A stretch of 64,000 bases of DNA from JACVRW01 sp963734365 (GCA_963734365.1 CAVTGV010000002.1:310001-374000); one strand, 5' to 3'; numbered from the stretch's first letter, positions 7,754 through 17,288 are shown. Made by a program: numbers and translations. Notes: generated by a model not told the origin, from the letters alone.

Positions 7754-10138
7754 TCACCGGCGTGGGACCAGGGCGGCGACCAGAAGCCCGTTGGCCTCGC
7801 GACGCAGGATCCGGAGCCGGAAGCGCTCGTCGATGTGCTGCAGCACCCACTCCTGGAGCGGGGCGAGCTTGGCCGGAGCTACCGGGCGGTCGAGCGGGTT
7901 GCGCGACGGGTCGGCCTCGAGCGTGCGCATCACCTGGAGCCCCACGTCCTGGGTGAGCAGGCGGTCGCCTGCGCGGAGCTCGGCCACCGTCCGGCGCAAC
8001 TCCGGCACGTGCCGCGCGCTCAGGAAGCTGTCCTCGGGCGCAAAGCTCAGCGGGAGCCGGTTCACGCGGTCGCTGCGCATCATGATCTCGGTCTCGAGGT
8101 CGGGCTCGACCACGCTGAGCACAGGCCCGGTGCCCGGCATGTAGCGCGCCACCAGCGCCTGGCCGGCAGGCGTGCGCTTGTCGAGCGGCGGCAGGTGCCA
8201 GAGCCGCTCGAGCGCTCCCTTGAACGAGCGCCCGCCGGGCACGGCGTGAGCCAGAGCCGAGCGCGGGAAGCGCTCATCGAGCGACGACCACGCCACCGAG
8301 GTCACCAGCACGGCGAGTCCGAGCACGAACGCAAGCGCGCCCTGCCGATACACGCGCGAGGCCGCGGGCGCCTGGCGCAGGATCAGCGCCAGCCAGAGCA
8401 CCACGAGCAGGAGAGCGGGCAGACAGACGTAGGCGAGGATGTAGTCGGCCGAACGGTCGACGAAGTAGCTGAACAACAGGATCCCGTAGCCGGTGAGGCC
8501 CGCGATGGCGGTGAGCGCCGGGCGCTCCGTCCCGACCGCTGCGGGCCGGCGGCGCAGGACCAGTACCAGGGCCGCGGCCGACAGCGCGTAGGCGGCGGCC
8601 ACCGGCAGCCCCGGAGACCAGGCGGAGAAGTCATAGGTGAGGTCGCCGAGCTCGCCGAACGCGAACTCCTTCAGGAAGGCGAGATACCAGCCGTAGTCGG
8701 GAAACTGCCCCGCGAAGACCAGGGTTCCCACGATCAGCAGCAGATGCGCGGCCACGCAGGCGGCGAGCACGGAGGCCACCCGCCGGGCCAGCCAGGTCAG
8801 GCGCCCGGCCTCCGGTCCCGTGAAGGCCCGGAACGCGGCCAGCGCGGCGAACGTGCCCGCCGTGTACACGAAGCCCTCCAGCGCCCACACCGAGGCCAGG
8901 CCCACAACCGCCACCTGCATCGCTTCGAAGAGCCGGCCGCGCTCGGGCCGGCGGGCGGCGGCAACCGCGGCGACCACCACCAGCATGGGCAGCCCGAAGC
9001 GCAGCGGTCCGTGCTGGGCGGGAAGACTGCCCACCGACCACAGCAGGTTGTAGATCAGCACCACCACTGCCACCGCCAGCGCGCCGGCGGCCAGCAGCCT
9101 GGGAGTGCCGGCCAGGCGCAGCACGCCGTAGCCCGCCGCGTAGACCAGGGCGAACAGGATCCCGTCGAGGAGCCCGAGCGTGCCGTATCCGATCGGCGCC
9201 ACCTGGAACCAGCCCGTGAGGAAGTAGATGGAGGCGATGCCGTACTGCGAGGCGGTGTCCACCAGCATCGCGCCCCCGTGCAACACCACGTTCGACGGAC
9301 CGAGAACGAAGTCGTGGTGGAACTGCGCCACCGGAATCCGCAGTGCTTGCAGGAGACCCCCGCTCGTGTCCGAGGAGTCGAAGATCACGAGATCGGGGAC
9401 CGCCAGCAGGAGCAGCGCGATCACGGCCAGATCGATCCCGAGTCCCAGCTTGCGCGATGGTCTCGGCAGGCTGCCGGGGCGGAGCCGGGCGTAGGCAAAC
9501 CACGTCGCGACCGCCGCGATGAGACCCAGCACGACCGCCACCGGGCTGATCGACTCGACTACGGTGAACGCGAGCAGTGCGCCGAGCAGCGCCGCGCCGG
9601 CCAGCGCCCAGCACGGGGTGGCGAGCGGCGCCACACGCAGCAGAGGGCCCCACGGCCGTGGCACCTGGGCGCGCCACAGGGCGGCTCCCGCGGCGAGCGA
9701 CCAGAGGGCGACCGCCGCGAACGTCTCGGCCAGGGCAGCGCCGGGGATCACGTGCGCGACGACGATTGCCCCCGCCAGCGTGGCCGCGAGCAGCGCGGCC
9801 AGGGAGGACAACGCGCGGCCATTCGGGGACACCGCGATCGCATCGGCCAGCCGCGGGACCCGGAGCAGCGCCAGTGGCAGCAGCAGGCCGAAGCTCAGCA
9901 GGTAGAGGGCGGTCTCGGCGGTTTGCTTCTGCTCGACATTCAGGGGTGGGCCCAGACGGGTGGGCTCCACGAGCCACTCCACCGGCCCCAGCAGCAGGAC
10001 GAACGCGGCAACGGCCAGGGTCACGGTCAGCGAGATCGTCGGGCCCAGCCCCGCGGCTGCGGTAGCGGTCGGGGAAGGGCTCGCAAGGCGGCCCGGGGCG
10101 GCAAGGTCGCGCCGCCGCTTGTCTGCGGAGATCGCCAT
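7754..10138 (-). CDS. Large uncharacterised polytopic membrane protein
   Basis: 794 residues with roughly fourteen hydrophobic segments spread over the first 600 residues, then a soluble C-terminal region of about 190 residues. I recognise no catalytic motif with certainty. The layout (many helices followed by an extracytoplasmic tail) resembles GT-C glycosyltransferases and O-antigen-polymerase-like proteins, but no DD/DE loop was identified. It lies between an acyltransferase and a methyltransferase, so a role in polymer assembly or sugar transfer is plausible. It starts at ATG 10138 and ends 7 bases before the acyltransferase start. Confidence 0.6.
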   Translation of the reverse strand: MAISADKRRRDLAAPGRLASPSPTATAAAGLGPTISLTVTLAVAAFVLLLGPVEWLVEPTRLGPPLNVEQKQTAETALYLLSFGLLLPLALLRVPRLADAIAVSPNGRALSSLAALLAATLAGAIVVAHVIPGAALAETFAAVALWSLAAGAALWRAQVPRPWGPLLRVAPLATPCWALAGAALLGALLAFTVVESISPVAVVLGLIAAVATWFAYARLRPGSLPRPSRKLGLGIDLAVIALLLLAVPDLVIFDSSDTSGGLLQALRIPVAQFHHDFVLGPSNVVLHGGAMLVDTASQYGIASIYFLTGWFQVAPIGYGTLGLLDGILFALVYAAGYGVLRLAGTPRLLAAGALAVAVVVLIYNLLWSVGSLPAQHGPLRFGLPMLVVVAAVAAARRPERGRLFEAMQVAVVGLASVWALEGFVYTAGTFAALAAFRAFTGPEAGRLTWLARRVASVLAACVAAHLLLIVGTLVFAGQFPDYGWYLAFLKEFAFGELGDLTYDFSAWSPGLPVAAAYALSAAALVLVLRRRPAAVGTERPALTAIAGLTGYGILLFSYFVDRSADYILAYVCLPALLLVVLWLALILRQAPAASRVYRQGALAFVLGLAVLVTSVAWSSLDERFPRSALAHAVPGGRSFKGALERLWHLPPLDKRTPAGQALVARYMPGTGPVLSVVEPDLETEIMMRSDRVNRLPLSFAPEDSFLSARHVPELRRTVAELRAGDRLLTQDVGLQVMRTLEADPSRNPLDRPVAPAKLAPLQEWVLQHIDERFRLRILRREANGLLVAALVPRR

Positions 10139-10155
10139 CTGCGAGTCCGTCGATC

Positions 10156-10881
10156 CTAGTCGGGAGGTGGCGACGAGGCGCCCCTGGAGGCGAGCACCAC
10201 GTTGTGGGCGCAGAGGCGGCGTACGAGCGGGATGCGCTCGGCCACTCGCTCCACTCCGGCGGCGGTGGAGAGCAGTCGCGGCGGAGTGAAGTCCGGGACC
10301 AGACCCAGCTGCTCCGACGCGAGGATCTCCGCGCCGGCGCCGCGCAGCCCCCCGAGGACCTCGGCCTCGGGGATCAGGCGCTCCTCTCCGGTGTCCTGCG
10401 GCACGCGGGCCATCAGGCGGCCCCAGTACGGATTGCGCGGGTTGTGATCCCAGACCAGGATGCGGCCCCCTGGCCTCACCACCCTCACCATCTCGCCGAG
10501 GGTGCGGCGCACGTCGTCCGGCGTGGCGATGTGGTGCATCACGGCCACGCTCAGCGCCACATCGAAGCTTGCGTCGGGAAAGGGCAACGACGTGCCCGAT
10601 CCCGTGACGGCCCGCACCTGGGGCGCCCGCGCCCGCATCTGGTCGAGCATCCCGTCCGATGGGTCGATTCCGGTGACCTCGTAGCCCGCTTCGGCCAGCC
10701 GCGCTGCCAGTACGCCCGTGCCACAGCCCACATCGAGCGCCGAGCCACGGGGGCAGTGACGGACCACGAAGCGCACGCGCTTGTCCAGGTAATGGTCGAC
10801 CACATGAGCCGGGAGCGACTCGTCGTAAGCATCCGAGATCGCGTCGAAGTGGCCGCTCGTGTCCAGATCGGGGCTGGTCAC
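10156..10881 (-). CDS. Class I SAM-dependent methyltransferase (Methyltransf_11)
   Basis: A 241-residue protein with a clear SAM fold: ALDVGCGTG near residue 50, VTGIDPSDGML as the acidic ribose-binding strand, and SFDVALSVAVMHHI as motif IV. The N-terminus, FDAISDAYDE, is typical of small-molecule or lipid methyltransferases of the UbiE/biotin-synthesis type. The GTG start at 10881 overlaps the stop of the upstream glycosyltransferase by 4 bases (GTGA), which suggests coupled translation. The acceptor is unknown; a glycan or lipid-carrier substrate is inferred from the locus. Confidence 0.75.
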   Translation of the reverse strand: MTSPDLDTSGHFDAISDAYDESLPAHVVDHYLDKRVRFVVRHCPRGSALDVGCGTGVLAARLAEAGYEVTGIDPSDGMLDQMRARAPQVRAVTGSGTSLPFPDASFDVALSVAVMHHIATPDDVRRTLGEMVRVVRPGGRILVWDHNPRNPYWGRLMARVPQDTGEERLIPEAEVLGGLRGAGAEILASEQLGLVPDFTPPRLLSTAAGVERVAERIPLVRRLCAHNVVLASRGASSPPPD

Positions 10882-11648
10882 GGCGCCTCGTCGCCCGAGG
10901 CCTGCTGGGCCAGATCGAACGGAGAGGGCCGGAGCGGGCGGCGCGGCGCCCGCCGCCGGTAACGCAGGATCAGCGCGATCATCCGCAGCCCGAGCACTAT
11001 CGCCGTGATCGGCTTGCCGGTGACCGAGGAGTCACCGACCCGCGGCAGGTAGTTCACCGGCACCTCGACGAAGCGCACGCCGGAGAGGATTGTGAGCAGC
11101 ATGATCTCGACGCCCGCATGGCTGCCGCCGACCGTCATGTTGGCGGCCACGTGCCGGGCCGTGGGCCGCTTGAGCAGCCGGTAGGTGCAGCCCACGTCGC
11201 TGAGGTGGCTCGTGTTGTACAGCGCCTCCATCAGCTTCGCCACCGCCCAGTTGCCCCAGCGCAGGAACCACTCCATGTTGGCCCCGGACCAGATCAGCTC
11301 ACGGGTGGTCCGCGTACCGAACACCACCTCGCACTCGTTGCTGTAGGCAAGGAGCTTCACGATGTCCGGAGGAAGGAAAGTGCCGTCCGGCTCGGCGAGG
11401 ACCACGAGGTCCCCGTCCGCTTCCGAGAGGCCGCGGCGAATCGCATGCCCGTACCCCTGGAGCGGCTCGTGCACCAGGCGGGCCGGCGTACGGCGCACCT
11501 CGTCCACCGTGCCGGGCTGGGCGTTGTTGTCCACGACGAGGACCTCGTCCACCACGCCGGTACCGAAAAAGCCCTCTATTACCTGGCGGATCGAGTCGCG
11601 CTCGGCGTAGGTCATGAGCACGACAGAGACTCGCTTGCCATTCCACAT
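10878..11648 (-). CDS. Family 2 glycosyltransferase with C-terminal membrane helix region
   Basis: 256 residues. VSVVLMTYAERDSI opens a GT-A fold and EVLVVDNNAQPGT is the nucleotide-binding strand. LAEPDGTF supplies the DxD-like motif, and DVGCTYRLL resembles the DPM1/GtrB subgroup. The last 50 residues include a hydrophobic stretch (ITAIVLGLRMIALILRY) and a basic tail, suggesting membrane association. I chose ATG 11648 because GGAGG lies 8 bases upstream; the open frame continues much further, but that is shadow coding opposite the next gene. It is translationally coupled to the methyltransferase at 10881. Confidence 0.8.
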   Translation of the reverse strand: MWNGKRVSVVLMTYAERDSIRQVIEGFFGTGVVDEVLVVDNNAQPGTVDEVRRTPARLVHEPLQGYGHAIRRGLSEADGDLVVLAEPDGTFLPPDIVKLLAYSNECEVVFGTRTTRELIWSGANMEWFLRWGNWAVAKLMEALYNTSHLSDVGCTYRLLKRPTARHVAANMTVGGSHAGVEIMLLTILSGVRFVEVPVNYLPRVGDSSVTGKPITAIVLGLRMIALILRYRRRAPRRPLRPSPFDLAQQASGDEAP

Positions 11649-11767
11649 CAGCTGCGCCTCCGCGCGTCGAAACCTGCACCGGCGGCGCGATTCTAGCCTT
11701 AGCGGCCACCTGGGGCCGCCGCCCCTGCCCCGGCTGCTCAGCGAAGCGCAGGCTGACCCGAACTGGC

Positions 11768-11811
11768 TAGGATGCCCGCCCGTGCAGAACCCTGTCTCAA
11801 GACGCGCATGA
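11768..11811 (+). promoter_or_regulatory. -10 element with leaderless micro-ORF coupled to the next gene
   Basis: TAGGAT (11768-11773) is followed after 8 bases by GTG 11782. That codon opens a 9-codon reading frame (VQNPVSRRA) whose TGA overlaps the ATG at 11808 of the glycosyltransferase (ATGA). The spacing equals that of other leaderless starts in this window. It could be a leader peptide that delivers ribosomes to the main gene, or the overlap may be chance. Confidence 0.4.
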
Positions 11812-12731
11812 TTGCCTTCGGCACCTCGATAACCGATTCGGAGCTCTACCACCGTTGCGCCCAACCGGGCATCCAGCGCGTGGCCGAGCCCGATTCCGTG
11901 GTCTTCGCCTACGGGGCGACCGGGTCCATCTTCCGCAGCTACAACCTGCTGCTGGAGAAGGCCGCCCAGCTCGACAACCTCGAGGCGCTCGTGCTCGTGC
12001 ACCAGGACGCGGAGATCGTCGACGACGACTTCTGCGCAAAGGTGCGTGCCTCGCTGAGCGATTCGGACGTGGGGGTCGTGGGGTGCGTGGGAGCCCTGGG
12101 TGTGCGCAGCATCGCGTGGTGGGAAGGCTCGGTCACATGGGCGTCGTTCATCCATCGGTACGGCGAGTTCGGCGGGGGAGACATCGAGGCCTTCTCCTGG
12201 GCCACCGACGGCATGCCCGCCTACGCGCAGACTGGCGAGGTGGACACCGTGGACGGCTTCCTTATTGCTCTCTCGCCCTGGGTCGTGCAGAACGTGCGCT
12301 TCGACGAGTCGCTCGGGCAGCTGCACGGCTACGACCTCGACTTCTGCCTCCAGGTGCGCTCCGCCGGCAAGAAGGTGGTCACAGAGCACTTCCGGGCCAT
12401 CCACTACCACTCGCTGGACCTGGTGAACGAGCCGGAGACATGGGTCGAGGCGCACATGCGGATCGCCGAGAAATGGGACGGCCGCATGCCCGGCGTGGGC
12501 AACGGGGGAGGCAGCTGGAAGGAGCGCGCGCGCCGGGCTGAGGCCGAATCGGAGGTCGCACGCGCGGCCGCGGTGTCGAGGGCGCTCCAGCTCAATGCCC
12601 GCACGCAGCAGCTCGAGCAGGAGATCGACAGCATGTCGGGCAGCATCGGCTGGAAGCTCACGGAGCCTCTGCGCTGGGCGAACAAGATGCGCAAGAGGGC
12701 CCGGGTGGCCATGCGGGAACGTCGTTCCTGA
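11808..12731 (+). CDS. Glycosyltransferase-like protein with C-terminal coiled coil
   Basis: 307 residues from ATG 11808 (an ATG at 11772 would add 12, but it overlaps the -10 element). The fold resembles GT2 enzymes: ALVLVHQDAEIVDDDF contains an acidic metal-binding motif, VDGFLIALSPWVV corresponds to the acceptor-site strand, and LHGYDLDFCLQV matches the ED-like catalytic region of rhamnosyltransferase-type enzymes. Residues about 235-290 (RAEAESEVARAA ... LEQEIDSM) form a coiled coil, followed by SIGWKLTEPLRW, a motif often found at the ends of glycan-cluster proteins. Similar SWKLT/GWKLT tails occur in the methyltransferase at 18966. The function within the glycan pathway is inferred. Confidence 0.65.
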   Translation: MIAFGTSITDSELYHRCAQPGIQRVAEPDSVVFAYGATGSIFRSYNLLLEKAAQLDNLEALVLVHQDAEIVDDDFCAKVRASLSDSDVGVVGCVGALGVRSIAWWEGSVTWASFIHRYGEFGGGDIEAFSWATDGMPAYAQTGEVDTVDGFLIALSPWVVQNVRFDESLGQLHGYDLDFCLQVRSAGKKVVTEHFRAIHYHSLDLVNEPETWVEAHMRIAEKWDGRMPGVGNGGGSWKERARRAEAESEVARAAAVSRALQLNARTQQLEQEIDSMSGSIGWKLTEPLRWANKMRKRARVAMRERRS

Positions 12732-12790
12732 CAGCCTCGGCGCGGAGCCCCGAGCAGCCCGCCACCCCGGAGGGCCGGCGCGGGATCGCG

Positions 12791-15247
12791 ATGGAGCTCC
12801 TGTGGGCCTGGCTTCACCTGAGCGTGCTGTGGACCTTCGCGTTCGCCAAGCCGCTCTTCGACGTGCTCGCCGACAGTCCGGACTTCTTCGTCGCGCGGGG
12901 CAACACGAGCGGCGACATCATCGTGCTCGCCCTGGCGGTGACGCTCGTCCCGCCGACCGCGCTCGTCCTGCTCGAGGCGCTGCTGTTTGCCTTCCGGCGG
13001 GCGCGGCACGCCTTACATCTCGTGTTCATCGCGCTGCTGCTGGCCGCGATCGTGGTTCAGCTCATCGACGGATGGAACGCGCCCGCCGGCGTTCTGGTCG
13101 GCTTGGCGCTTCTCCTCGGCGCAGCGGGCGCTCTGGCCTACGCGAGAACGCGCGTCGCGCCCCTCGTCTTGTCGGTGCTCTCTCCGGCACCCCTCGTATT
13201 CCTAGTCGTGTTCCTGCTCATCTCACCGGTCTCCAAGCTGGTGCTTCCCCAGGACGAGGTCTCAGCCTCGGCCGATGTGGGCGGCTCGACGCCTGTGGTC
13301 GTCATCGTGTTCGACGAGTTCTCGGGCACGTCGCTGGACACGCGGGACGGCCGTATCGACGGCAGTCGCTTCCCCCACTTCGCGGCACTGGCACGGGACT
13401 CGACGTGGTATCGCAACGCCACGACGGTGGCAGACGGGACGACGCACGCGGTGCCGGCCATCCTCAGCGGCCGCCGGCCGGACAACGATCTGCTCCCGAT
13501 CGCCTCGGACTACCCGTCCAACCTGTTCACGGCGCTGGGAGGCGACTACAGCCTCAACGTCGAGGAACCCGCGACGGATCTCTGTCCCAGCCGTCTCTGT
13601 GGCGGAGACGCGGGGCCGTCGGCAGGGACCCGGCTGCGGGCGTTGTTCGACGACCTCACCGTGGTGTCCGAGCATCTGCTTCTTCCCGCGGGCCTCGAGG
13701 ACGAGTTGCCGGCGGTGAACCGCGCTTTTGGGGGCTTTCGCAACGGGGGTCGCGACTCGGCGGGGAGCGCCGCCGCCGCGGGACCGAGCGAGCCGAGCGC
13801 CGCCCTGGTGGACCGGGTCGGCCGGTTCGACCGCTTCCTCGGCCGCGTCGGTGGCCGGCGCGAGCGACCCAGCCTCGACTTCCTCCACATCGAGCTGCCG
13901 CACGTCCCGTGGCAGTACGTCCCCTCCGGCCAGACCTACCCGGTCAGCGGGAGCGACCCTCCGGGCCTGACCGGCGACAAGTGGAGCGCCGACCCCTGGC
14001 CCGCGGCGCTGAGCTACGAGCGCTATCTGCTTCAGGTCGGCTTCGCCGACCGGCTGCTCGGGCGACTGATCCGGCGCCTCCGCGATAGGGGTCTCTACGA
14101 CCGCTCGCTGATCGTCGTCACGGCTGATCACGGAGTCAGCTTCCAGCCGGGACGCAGCCGGCGCCTCGTCACCGAGGAGAACGTGTCCGACATCGCCGCC
14201 GTCCCCCTCTTCGTCAAGCAACCCGGCCAGAGGCAAGGCCATGTCGACAACAAGCCCGCGCGGACCATCGACATCCTTCCCACCGTCGCGCGGACGCTCG
14301 GGGTGAGCCTGGCCGGCGACACCGACGGCCGGCCGCTACAGACGGAGCGACCCGCTGACGAGCCGGTCACCGTGAGCTCGTACAACGGGACAACGGTGGA
14401 GGTCCCGTTCAAGACCTTCCTCGCCGGTCGAGATGCCGGACTGGTCGGTCGTGCCGGGGTGTTCGCCGGTCCGTACCCAGAGCTGGTCGGGCGGCGCCTC
14501 GGCGACCTGGCGGTGGGAGGCAAGGCCGACTACCAGGTCGAGTTCGATGCGCCCCAGCTCTACTCGTCCGTGGCCCCCGACGGCGCCGAGGTCCCGATCT
14601 ACGTGACCGGCCGGCTCAGCGGGGCTGCGCGAAGCGGCGAGGTCGTGGCCGTGGCGGTCAACGGGCGCATCGCCGCAGTAGGGCGCAGCTTTCGCGCCGG
14701 GGGCGACCTCCGGATGGGCGCGGTGGTGCCGCCCACGGCGTTCCGCAAGGGAGCCAACGACGTCGAGGCCCTGGCCGTGACCGCTTCGGGAGCAGGGCCG
14801 CGGCTCGCCCAGGCCGGTCGTACCGGACGCCGCACCGCGACCCTGGTGCGCCGTGGGGGCGGGCTCGTCCTACTGCGGCCGGGCAGGCCGCCGATTCGGG
14901 TGACCGCAGCGGCGGCCGACGGCCGGATCGAGCTCGTGGGAACCAGAGGGGGCGGCCTGCTCGTGGCCGGCTGGGCCTCGGACCCGACCCACCGCCGGCC
15001 GGCGGATCAAGTGTTGCTCTTCGCCGACGGCCGCCTGGTGCAGGCCGCCCGGCCGTCTACGGCAAAGCCCGACCTGGCCAAGCGCTTCGGCCCGGGGCTC
15101 GCGAAGGCCGGCTTCGCCTTCGGCGCCACTGGGAGCGCTGCCCAGGTCGTGGCCACGCCAGAGCGCCTTCGCGTGGTGGCGATCGTCGACGGGCGCGCCT
15201 CGGCCCTGAGGCCGGCCACGCCCACGACCTTCCCCGCCGGTCAGTAG
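12791..15247 (+). CDS. Membrane-anchored sulfatase/phosphotransferase-like protein, paralogue 1
   Basis: 818 residues from ATG 12791. About five N-terminal helices (residues 5-150) precede an alkaline-phosphatase-superfamily domain. VIVFDEFSGTSL holds the first metal-binding acidic residues, ATTVADGTTHAVPAILSG is the likely nucleophile region (a Thr, no Cys/Ser-x-Pro-x-Arg sulfatase motif), and VTADHGVSF the second metal site. About 250 C-terminal residues form beta-rich modules (VTGRLSG ... VAVNGRIAAV; VAGWASDPTHR). The layout recalls LtaS-type lipid-to-glycan phosphotransferases more than sulfatases. An in-frame CTG at 12728 overlaps the upstream TGA exactly as the TTG of paralogue 3 does, so the true start may be there. 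It overlaps the next gene end-to-end by 7 bases. Confidence 0.7.
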   Translation: MELLWAWLHLSVLWTFAFAKPLFDVLADSPDFFVARGNTSGDIIVLALAVTLVPPTALVLLEALLFAFRRARHALHLVFIALLLAAIVVQLIDGWNAPAGVLVGLALLLGAAGALAYARTRVAPLVLSVLSPAPLVFLVVFLLISPVSKLVLPQDEVSASADVGGSTPVVVIVFDEFSGTSLDTRDGRIDGSRFPHFAALARDSTWYRNATTVADGTTHAVPAILSGRRPDNDLLPIASDYPSNLFTALGGDYSLNVEEPATDLCPSRLCGGDAGPSAGTRLRALFDDLTVVSEHLLLPAGLEDELPAVNRAFGGFRNGGRDSAGSAAAAGPSEPSAALVDRVGRFDRFLGRVGGRRERPSLDFLHIELPHVPWQYVPSGQTYPVSGSDPPGLTGDKWSADPWPAALSYERYLLQVGFADRLLGRLIRRLRDRGLYDRSLIVVTADHGVSFQPGRSRRLVTEENVSDIAAVPLFVKQPGQRQGHVDNKPARTIDILPTVARTLGVSLAGDTDGRPLQTERPADEPVTVSSYNGTTVEVPFKTFLAGRDAGLVGRAGVFAGPYPELVGRRLGDLAVGGKADYQVEFDAPQLYSSVAPDGAEVPIYVTGRLSGAARSGEVVAVAVNGRIAAVGRSFRAGGDLRMGAVVPPTAFRKGANDVEALAVTASGAGPRLAQAGRTGRRTATLVRRGGGLVLLRPGRPPIRVTAAAADGRIELVGTRGGGLLVAGWASDPTHRRPADQVLLFADGRLVQAARPSTAKPDLAKRFGPGLAKAGFAFGATGSAAQVVATPERLRVVAIVDGRASALRPATPTTFPAGQ

Positions 15248-16233
15248 TCGGACAGGACCCGGCGGACGTCTTCCTTCGAGATCTCCGCCTGGTGCGAGCC
15301 GATGCCCAGCTTCAGCCGGAGGCGAGAGAGACGCTCCGCCACCGAGAACGCGCTCGAGTCCAGCATGCGCTGCAGGAGCATCCGCTGCCGCTGAATCCGC
15401 GCGCGCTCCTTGGCCAGCTCGGACATCTGCAGCATGGAGGTGGCGAGGTGGGCCACGCGGTTGCTCTCCAGCCTCTCGAGCATCGGGTTGCGGTCGAACG
15501 GCTCGAGCGTCTCGGCCACTGCGCTTGCCCATGGGGCGTCCACGTGCCACACCACCCCGAGTCCGTAGAACGCGGGCACCACGGCGAGCTGCATCCCTTC
15601 GCGATCTTCGACGAAGTCCTCCACCGCGGTGAGCACCCCGTTGCGCGGACCGCCCTCGCGGGCCGCGGGCCAGCGGTACGGGAGGGCGCCCTCGCGAACG
15701 CCCTCGATCCCCGGGAACAGGCCGGCGCCGCGCTCGTAGGGCTGCCTGTAATCGTCCGGGATCAGCTCGGGGTCGTAGTAGTCGTCGCGGCGGGCGTGAG
15801 GCCAGCAGACGTCGTGGAACATGAGCAGCGGCAGGTCGGCACCCTCGGCTCTCGCGGCGATCAACTCGAGCTCCTGGGACACCGTCCAATAGTTGTGGTC
15901 GCCGTCGATGACCATCACGTCGGGAAGAGGGATGTGCTTGAGCGCCTCCAGGCTGGTCTCGCGCACCAGCTCGAGCTCGGAGTGCTGCTCGCTGAGCTCG
16001 ACCAGCTCCTTCTGCGGGAAGGGGTCTACCGCCGCGACCTGCGCATCCGCGCCCTTGGCCCACTCGAGCAACAGCCCGGTGAGGTCACCCGCGTAGGCGC
16101 CGACCTCGACTATCGAGCGCGCCGAGACTACGTCGAGGCAGGGGATCATCACTTCAGCCACGTTCACGAGGGACGCGCCCCAGTGGCCCGGGTCGTTGGC
16201 GTACGGTTCGATTTTCAGGCGAAGCTGTTCCAC
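15241..16233 (-). CDS. Class I methyltransferase (Methyltransf_24-like) with C-terminal coiled coil
   Basis: 330 residues from GTG 16233, 20 bases after the upstream stop. VSARSIVEVGAYAGDLTGLL is the SAM-binding motif region, VAAVDPFP the acidic strand, and VMVIDGDHNYW the motif IV region typical of the cephalosporin hydroxylase/Methyltransf_24 group. The last 90 residues are helical and charged (LAKERARIQRQRML). It is the downstream gene of a pair with another methyltransferase. The convergent sulfatase-like gene overlaps its 3' end by 7 bases. The frame reads further upstream but through the neighbouring gene, so GTG 16233 is preferred. Confidence 0.7.
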   Translation of the reverse strand: MEQLRLKIEPYANDPGHWGASLVNVAEVMIPCLDVVSARSIVEVGAYAGDLTGLLLEWAKGADAQVAAVDPFPQKELVELSEQHSELELVRETSLEALKHIPLPDVMVIDGDHNYWTVSQELELIAARAEGADLPLLMFHDVCWPHARRDDYYDPELIPDDYRQPYERGAGLFPGIEGVREGALPYRWPAAREGGPRNGVLTAVEDFVEDREGMQLAVVPAFYGLGVVWHVDAPWASAVAETLEPFDRNPMLERLESNRVAHLATSMLQMSELAKERARIQRQRMLLQRMLDSSAFSVAERLSRLRLKLGIGSHQAEISKEDVRRVLSDY

Positions 16234-16253
16234 GGGGTCCGGCAGTGTAGTGC

Positions 16254-17256
16254 TCAGCGCCGCCTGAGGGTGATCATCATCTGGTGGAGGTCTCCCAGGA
16301 GCAGGTCGACGTCGAGAAGCTCGAACCGGTCGGACCAGCGCTCGCGGATGTAGGGGAGCGTGATCACCGTCTCGCCGTAGGTCATCTCCCCTCCGTCGTA
16401 CTGCGGGTGCTTGTCCACCGGATGGGGAACGAAGATAAAACGAGGCTTGCGCAGCTCGGCCAGGTAGTCGGATCCCAGGGCCTCCAGCGCGGGGTGCATC
16501 GCCGGCGCCAGCAGCAGATACTCGGGCGGCCTGACGGTCAGCACGAGCACCGCCCCGGGTGGCATGGCCGCGTGTAGCGCGCCCAGGCAGCTCTCGTGCG
16601 CGGCCTCGGAGATGTGGGTGAACACCGAGAAGGAGAAGACCAGGTCGAAGAGCGTGTCGAAGGGCAGCCGCTCGGGCAGGAAGTCCGTACGCGCGAAGCG
16701 GGCCGGCACAGCGCTCGCCCTGCAGACCTCGAGGATCGCCTCGGACGGGTCGCAGCCATACAGGTTGCCCGGTGCGACGTCGCGGGAGAGGAAGCGGGTG
16801 AGGCGCCCCCAGCCGCAGCCGAAGTCGAGCACCCGTGCGGCGTCGAGCGGTCGGGGCGAGTGTCGCTCGAAGCGAGCGCGGAGCTTCCTGTAGAAACGCG
16901 CTGCTCTGGGCGGCCAGCGCCGCTCCACTCGAGCCGTTCCAGATCTGCTGGAGCCCCGGCTCGGGGACGTCGGGAAGCAGCGCCCGGATATTCGGGAAGG
17001 CCTCGTACTCCTGGGTCAGCAGCAGCGCCCAGAGCTCGTCATCCAGCTCGCGAAAGAGGGCGAGCTTGTCCGCTCCGCCCCCGGCACAGCCCTGGTCGAT
17101 GGGGCCCAGCTCGTCCCGGAACTGCTCGAGCCACGAGTCGTAGGCGCCGGGAGTGAAGCTCTCGGGCAGAGCGGCGGGCGTGTCCGGACGCCCGATCCGG
17201 GCCCAGCGGCCCAGGGAGCGGAGGCCGCGCCTGCGCTTGGTCGCATCGAATGGCAT
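16254..17256 (-). pseudogene. Class I methyltransferase interrupted by a one-base frameshift
   Basis: The N-terminal part (ATG 17256, MPFDATKRRRG to QIWNGSSG) is in one frame. The SAM core (VLDFGCGWG, VFSFSVFTHI) ends at 16254 in the next frame. At about 16905 the strand reads GCG TTT CTA CAG; removing one T gives GCG TTC TAC AGG AAG, which rejoins the frames into the expected AFYRKLR. The restored protein would have 333 residues and resembles the methyltransferases at 18050 and 18966. Either the gene is decayed or the T-run is a sequencing error. Without the shift, a GTG at 16928 could still start the SAM domain alone (224 residues). Confidence 0.7.
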
Positions 17257-17288
17257 CGCTGAGCGACCGGCGATGCTAGCGGCCCCGA

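Noticed and set aside
7751..10159. 802-codon plus-strand frame opposite the large membrane protein
   Set aside because: It is rich in His, Gln, Arg and Gly with no hydrophobic core, typical of the antisense of a membrane protein gene in a GC-rich genome.
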